From Vesta saturnalis (Eukaryota; Arthropoda; Insecta; Coleoptera; Lampyridae): a stretch of 64,000 nucleotides of DNA. Shown here piece by piece: positions 60,876-64,000 of this stretch. Under the pieces are notes generated by a model. It saw only the letters and a list, made by a program, of their open reading frames with translations, made no database searches and was not told the DNA's origin. The translations under genes were made by a program, and so were the position numbers. The first letter of the stretch is position 1. Each line of letters opens with the position of its first letter. The stretch lies in NCBI GenBank assembly GCA_036346205.1, contig JARFJB010000534.1, forward strand, positions 488,001 to 552,000. Direction: 5' to 3'.

Positions 60876-62640
60876 ACATTTCCTTTATCATACATTCCAC
60901 TACATTAAGTCAAGTTTTACGCGGTCTACCAGACCCGGCCTTTCCTCTAACCTCACCCATATGTATTTGCTTCGTTAACCTTGCGTTGTTCATTCTCTCA
61001 ATCAGACTAAACCAACGTAATGTACTACTTTTATATCTATCCGTCATCATCTTTTCCTCGCCACTCTCGGTCATTATACACAGCTAGGGTTTCTCATTAT
61101 CGTCCACATACTTCCAATCACTTTCCTTCCAGCATTGACCCTTCGTCCAATCTCGCCCTCCATTGTACCATCTGCAGTAAATATTCTACCCAGATAGACC
61201 AGCTCGTCCACTTGCTCCACAATTTCATCTTGCAGGGTAAATACTCTACTCTCCTTTCCACCTTCCCGATTGAACACCACAATCTTAGTTTTGTTCACGT
61301 TTACCTTTAGGTCCATGCTCTCACAGACTGTATCAAATTTCCTCAGAGCGGTTTGTAGCTGATCCGCACTGTCACTTAATAAGACTGTGTCATCTGCATA
61401 CACCAGAAGGGGTACATTTACGTCACCAACCACTACACCATTTGTCTCGGTACATGCTTGTCTACCACATTTATCCATGTATACATTGAACAACCACGGT
61501 GACGTCACACAGCCTTGTCGCACTCCTTTCTCATATTAAAGTATTCACTCACACCCGACTACGGTTGTATACTGCCCTTATTCCATTTATTATACCTTTA
61601 TTTACGCCATATTCATTTAATATTTCCCACAGCTTCTCCCTATTCACTCTGTTGAATGCTTTCTCCAGATCTACAAACGTATAGTACAGCTTCCTTTTTA
61701 CCCTTAAACACTTTTCGATCACCTGCTGGAGAACAGCCTTCCGATCGATATATCCTCTCCCTGGCATGAAGCCACCCTGCACATTCCAAATCTTAGTTTG
61801 TGTAGTTTCTCGTACTCCATCAATCATAATTCTTCCAAATACTTTACCAGGCACGCTGAGCAAACTTATTCTCTGTTGTTCTTGTAATCACTCGTGTTCC
61901 CCTTACCCTTATACAGTGGTACAATGATCGCGCTCTTCCAATCCCTCGGCACTTTACCACACATAAGGCATACATCGAATAGTTCACACAATCTTCGTAT
62001 AAGCTTTGCATTCCCATACTTTAGCATTTCATCAGTGATTTCATCTACGCCTGCTCCCTTGCTCTTTTTCATTTCAACCTTCCTACTGTTTCCTCTACCT
62101 CATTTATCCCAATATCCTCAGTTTCATTCAACATTCCTTCTACATTCTCCGTATTTAACCCTGCAGTCTTATTTTTTACACTACTTTTCACTTCACAATC
62201 GTCCATTTTGGGCCATGTTTTGTATTTTTGACCCATTTTCAGAAGAGTTTTTTGTTTCCCATTCTGCATTTTCTCTCCTTCCATAGCCATCACTTCCTCT
62301 TTACTTATTCTCACTGCCTCCTTGCTTCTTTGTTTCTTAATCTATACACCTCATACCATTGCTTTTTCTCAATCTCATTTTTTGCAGCAATGATTGCTTA
62401 CATACTGCCTTTTTTACGGACTCATTCCATCAAGCACATTTTTTGTCTACCTACAGTCGCCCTTCCACATATCCGCACGGCACAATTGACACATATCCCC
62501 ACTATCATCACTCTTTCGTTTGGCTTACGTACATTACATTCGCAATTTCAAATTCTTTACCATGCATACCTCTTGAGTCATATCATAGCAAGCAGACTAG
62601 TTACTAGCCAAATCGTGCCCCGGACGATGTATCATTCATA
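60860..62640 (-). pseudogene. RTE-like LINE: linker, reverse transcriptase and C-terminus
   Basis: From right to left: WNESVKKAV and KKQWYEVYRLRNKEARR linker (62330-62480), EEVMAMEGEKMQNG (frame 62069-62314), MKKSKGAGVDEITDEMLKYG and VPRDWKSAIIVPLYKGKGN (61866-62072), GGFMPGRGYIDRKAVLQQVI and YYTFVDLEKAFNRVNREKLW (61549-61863), MRQGCVTSPWLFNVYMDKCG with intact YADD (61389-61400) and LKVNVNKTKIVVF (61074-61523). The C-terminal RWFSLIERMNNARLTKQIHM and GSGRPRK follow at about 60930-61010. The order and signatures fit the RTE group. Only a few frameshifts separate long open stretches, so it is the best-preserved LINE here, though not intact. The endonuclease is missing. Confidence 0.78.
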
Positions 62641-62778
62641 CTAACGGTATCGTCCTACTACCGGACAGTTATTTGTTCTAATGCCTCGACACGTAAGGAA
62701 GTGAGAAGTAGAAATATAGAGAGAGGCAAGAAAGATGTAAATAATAGAGTGTATACTTACTGCATGAATATCTAAATG

Positions 62779-62779
<1 letters not shown>

Positions 62780-62849
<70 letters not shown>

Positions 62850-62863
62850 GTGTGTGTGTGTGT
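62780..62863. repeat. (TA)n then (TG)n microsatellite
   Basis: About 34 TA units followed by about 8 TG units; no TE terminus is obvious at the edges. Confidence 0.93.
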
Positions 62864-62959
62864 TATATATATTTTCATCCAGATTCAATCGTCACGTTCA
62901 ACCAGATTGCTCTACGCATTCTGGCTCTAGCCTGTACCGATGCTTATTTATTGCGAATA

Positions 62960-64000
62960 TGATTCAATTATTTTTAAATGAGCTTTCCGAGTTGTAATTA
63001 TTTCTTTGGTATTTAATTTAATATTTATTTCTCAAATCTGTTTTATTATTATCGCAAACTGTGACAACTTAAACGTTGTAAAAGTAAAAATAAAATCAAA
63101 ATTTAACCTGAGTTTTATTAACACTATCAAAAAATGATTGAACCTATTTGTAATAACTGCTTGTGGTGCTATTTTGATATAAGGTTCAATTACTTTTGTA
63201 AATATCATATTGAAAGCCTTATACATTGAACAAAGAAAGCTAAAGTAGTAACATTAGTTATTTTTAGTGTAGAATCGAAATGGTTCTCTAAGATGGCGAA
63301 TATGACGTTCCCGTTCACGTCACAGCAGTTTCAGTACTATAAATTAATAGCCATACTCTATTTTTGGTATTGAATAATAAAATAATAAAACCATAAATTT
63401 AAATTTTATTTTATCATATGGTTATCATTAACATTTATTTAACAATTACAGTTAACCATTATTATTTATGAAAACAGCGTATCGATGCAAAATTATTGGA
63501 TTATAAGGAATATCATAAATCAAACAAGTTTAAAAATTGCACTTACACACTTTTTATAAAACTAACATAAAACAGTTAAAAACTGTTACTTAGTAACAAT
63601 CAGTCTTACAGATTAAATCTGATGACCTAATAAAGCACGATAATAAATTAATAAACAGGAAAATTAATAATGAAAACTCGACAGACAACAAAAACAATGT
63701 AAACACGGGAAACGAACAGCATAACTGTATCATTTGTGGTTTCCATAGGTGGGGATATTTCCGTTACATTTTTCTGAGTGGTTTTCATATACCATGTTAC
63801 TTCCTTAGTTTTATTTTTCAATGGTCTTATAGCTTGATATTCAATTATTTTTAATTTAGCTTTCCGAGTTATAATTATTTCTTTGGTATTTAATTTAATA
63901 TTTATTTTTAAAATCTGTTTTATCATTGCCGCGAATTGTGACAACTTAAACGTTGTGAAAGTAAAAGCAAATCTAAATTTAACCAGAGTTTTATTAACAC
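62960..64000. repeat. Direct repeat 62960-63126 and 63838-64000, period about 876 bp
   Basis: About 165 bp (landmarks AGCTTTCCGAGTT, TAATTATTTCTTTGGTATTT, GTGACAACTTAAACGTTGT, GAGTTTTATTAACAC) occur twice in the same orientation at about 90% identity. The second copy is still matching when the window ends. On the minus strand both read FTTFKLSQFA ... NTKEII, so a former coding piece is possible. It could be LTRs, a tandem duplication or a satellite of about 876 bp. The intervening 700 bp has no recognised gene. Confidence 0.7.

Noticed and set aside
61020..62644. Plus-strand open frames with Ser/Pro/His-rich content
   Set aside because: They are shadows of the minus-strand RTE-like LINE, whose reverse-transcriptase motifs are clear.

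Overview
This window looks like a TE-saturated stretch of an AT-rich insect genome. A beetle is plausible from the mix of repeat families, but the sequence does not prove it. Nothing prokaryotic or organellar is visible: no operons, no tRNA or rRNA genes and no CRISPR array. I see one convincing host-type gene, an intact 406-residue C2H2 zinc-finger protein on the minus strand at 26066-27286. Almost everything else I can identify is a transposable element (TE), a fossil of one, or simple or satellite repeat. All family names come from reading translations by eye; no database search was run.

Layout. 0-5.8 kb: 3' end of a non-LTR retrotransposon, a nearly intact pogo-like element (1431-3984), then the 5' half of a mariner-like element. 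5.8-9.3 kb: a large inverted repeat around a decayed mariner-like element that itself carries a LINE 3' end. 9.7-14.0 kb: a hAT transposase pseudogene split by a 2.6 kb foldback palindrome. 14-19 kb: LINE ORF1 and Jockey fragments and a minisatellite. 19-24 kb: a satellite of about 169 bp, a LINE split by a second pogo-like element, a Penelope-like GIY-YIG fragment and a long (TA)n. 26-27.3 kb: the zinc-finger gene. 27.5-31.6 kb: four mariner-superfamily remnants. 34.6-40.3 kb: two mariner-like elements (A and B) side by side in one TA microsatellite, followed by an L1/Tx1-like LINE to 42.2 kb. 44.6-46.7 kb: a Jockey gag fragment and a truncated LTR retrotransposon (one LTR, primer-binding site, gag remnant). 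52.6-56.7 kb: a Penelope-like element, hairpin-bearing tandem repeats, a LINE 3' end and a diverged minisatellite. 57.5-60.0 kb: mariner-like element C. 60.9-62.6 kb: an RTE-like LINE. 63-64 kb: a direct repeat running off the window.

The most interesting pattern is in elements A, B and C. Their transposases share D..D41D spacing, as far as each is preserved, and all three have very long inverted repeats that reach into the transposase gene. In each, one end looks as if it was overwritten by an inverted copy of the other end: 5'/5' in A and C, 3'/3' in B. In C the junction falls exactly at the codon of the third catalytic Asp. In A the copied arm also carries an inverted exon-intron junction. 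A related arrangement at 5.8-9.3 kb includes flanking DNA in the copy. Together these suggest a recurring end-copying process that makes foldback-like, mostly immobile derivatives. It is inferred from sequence only.
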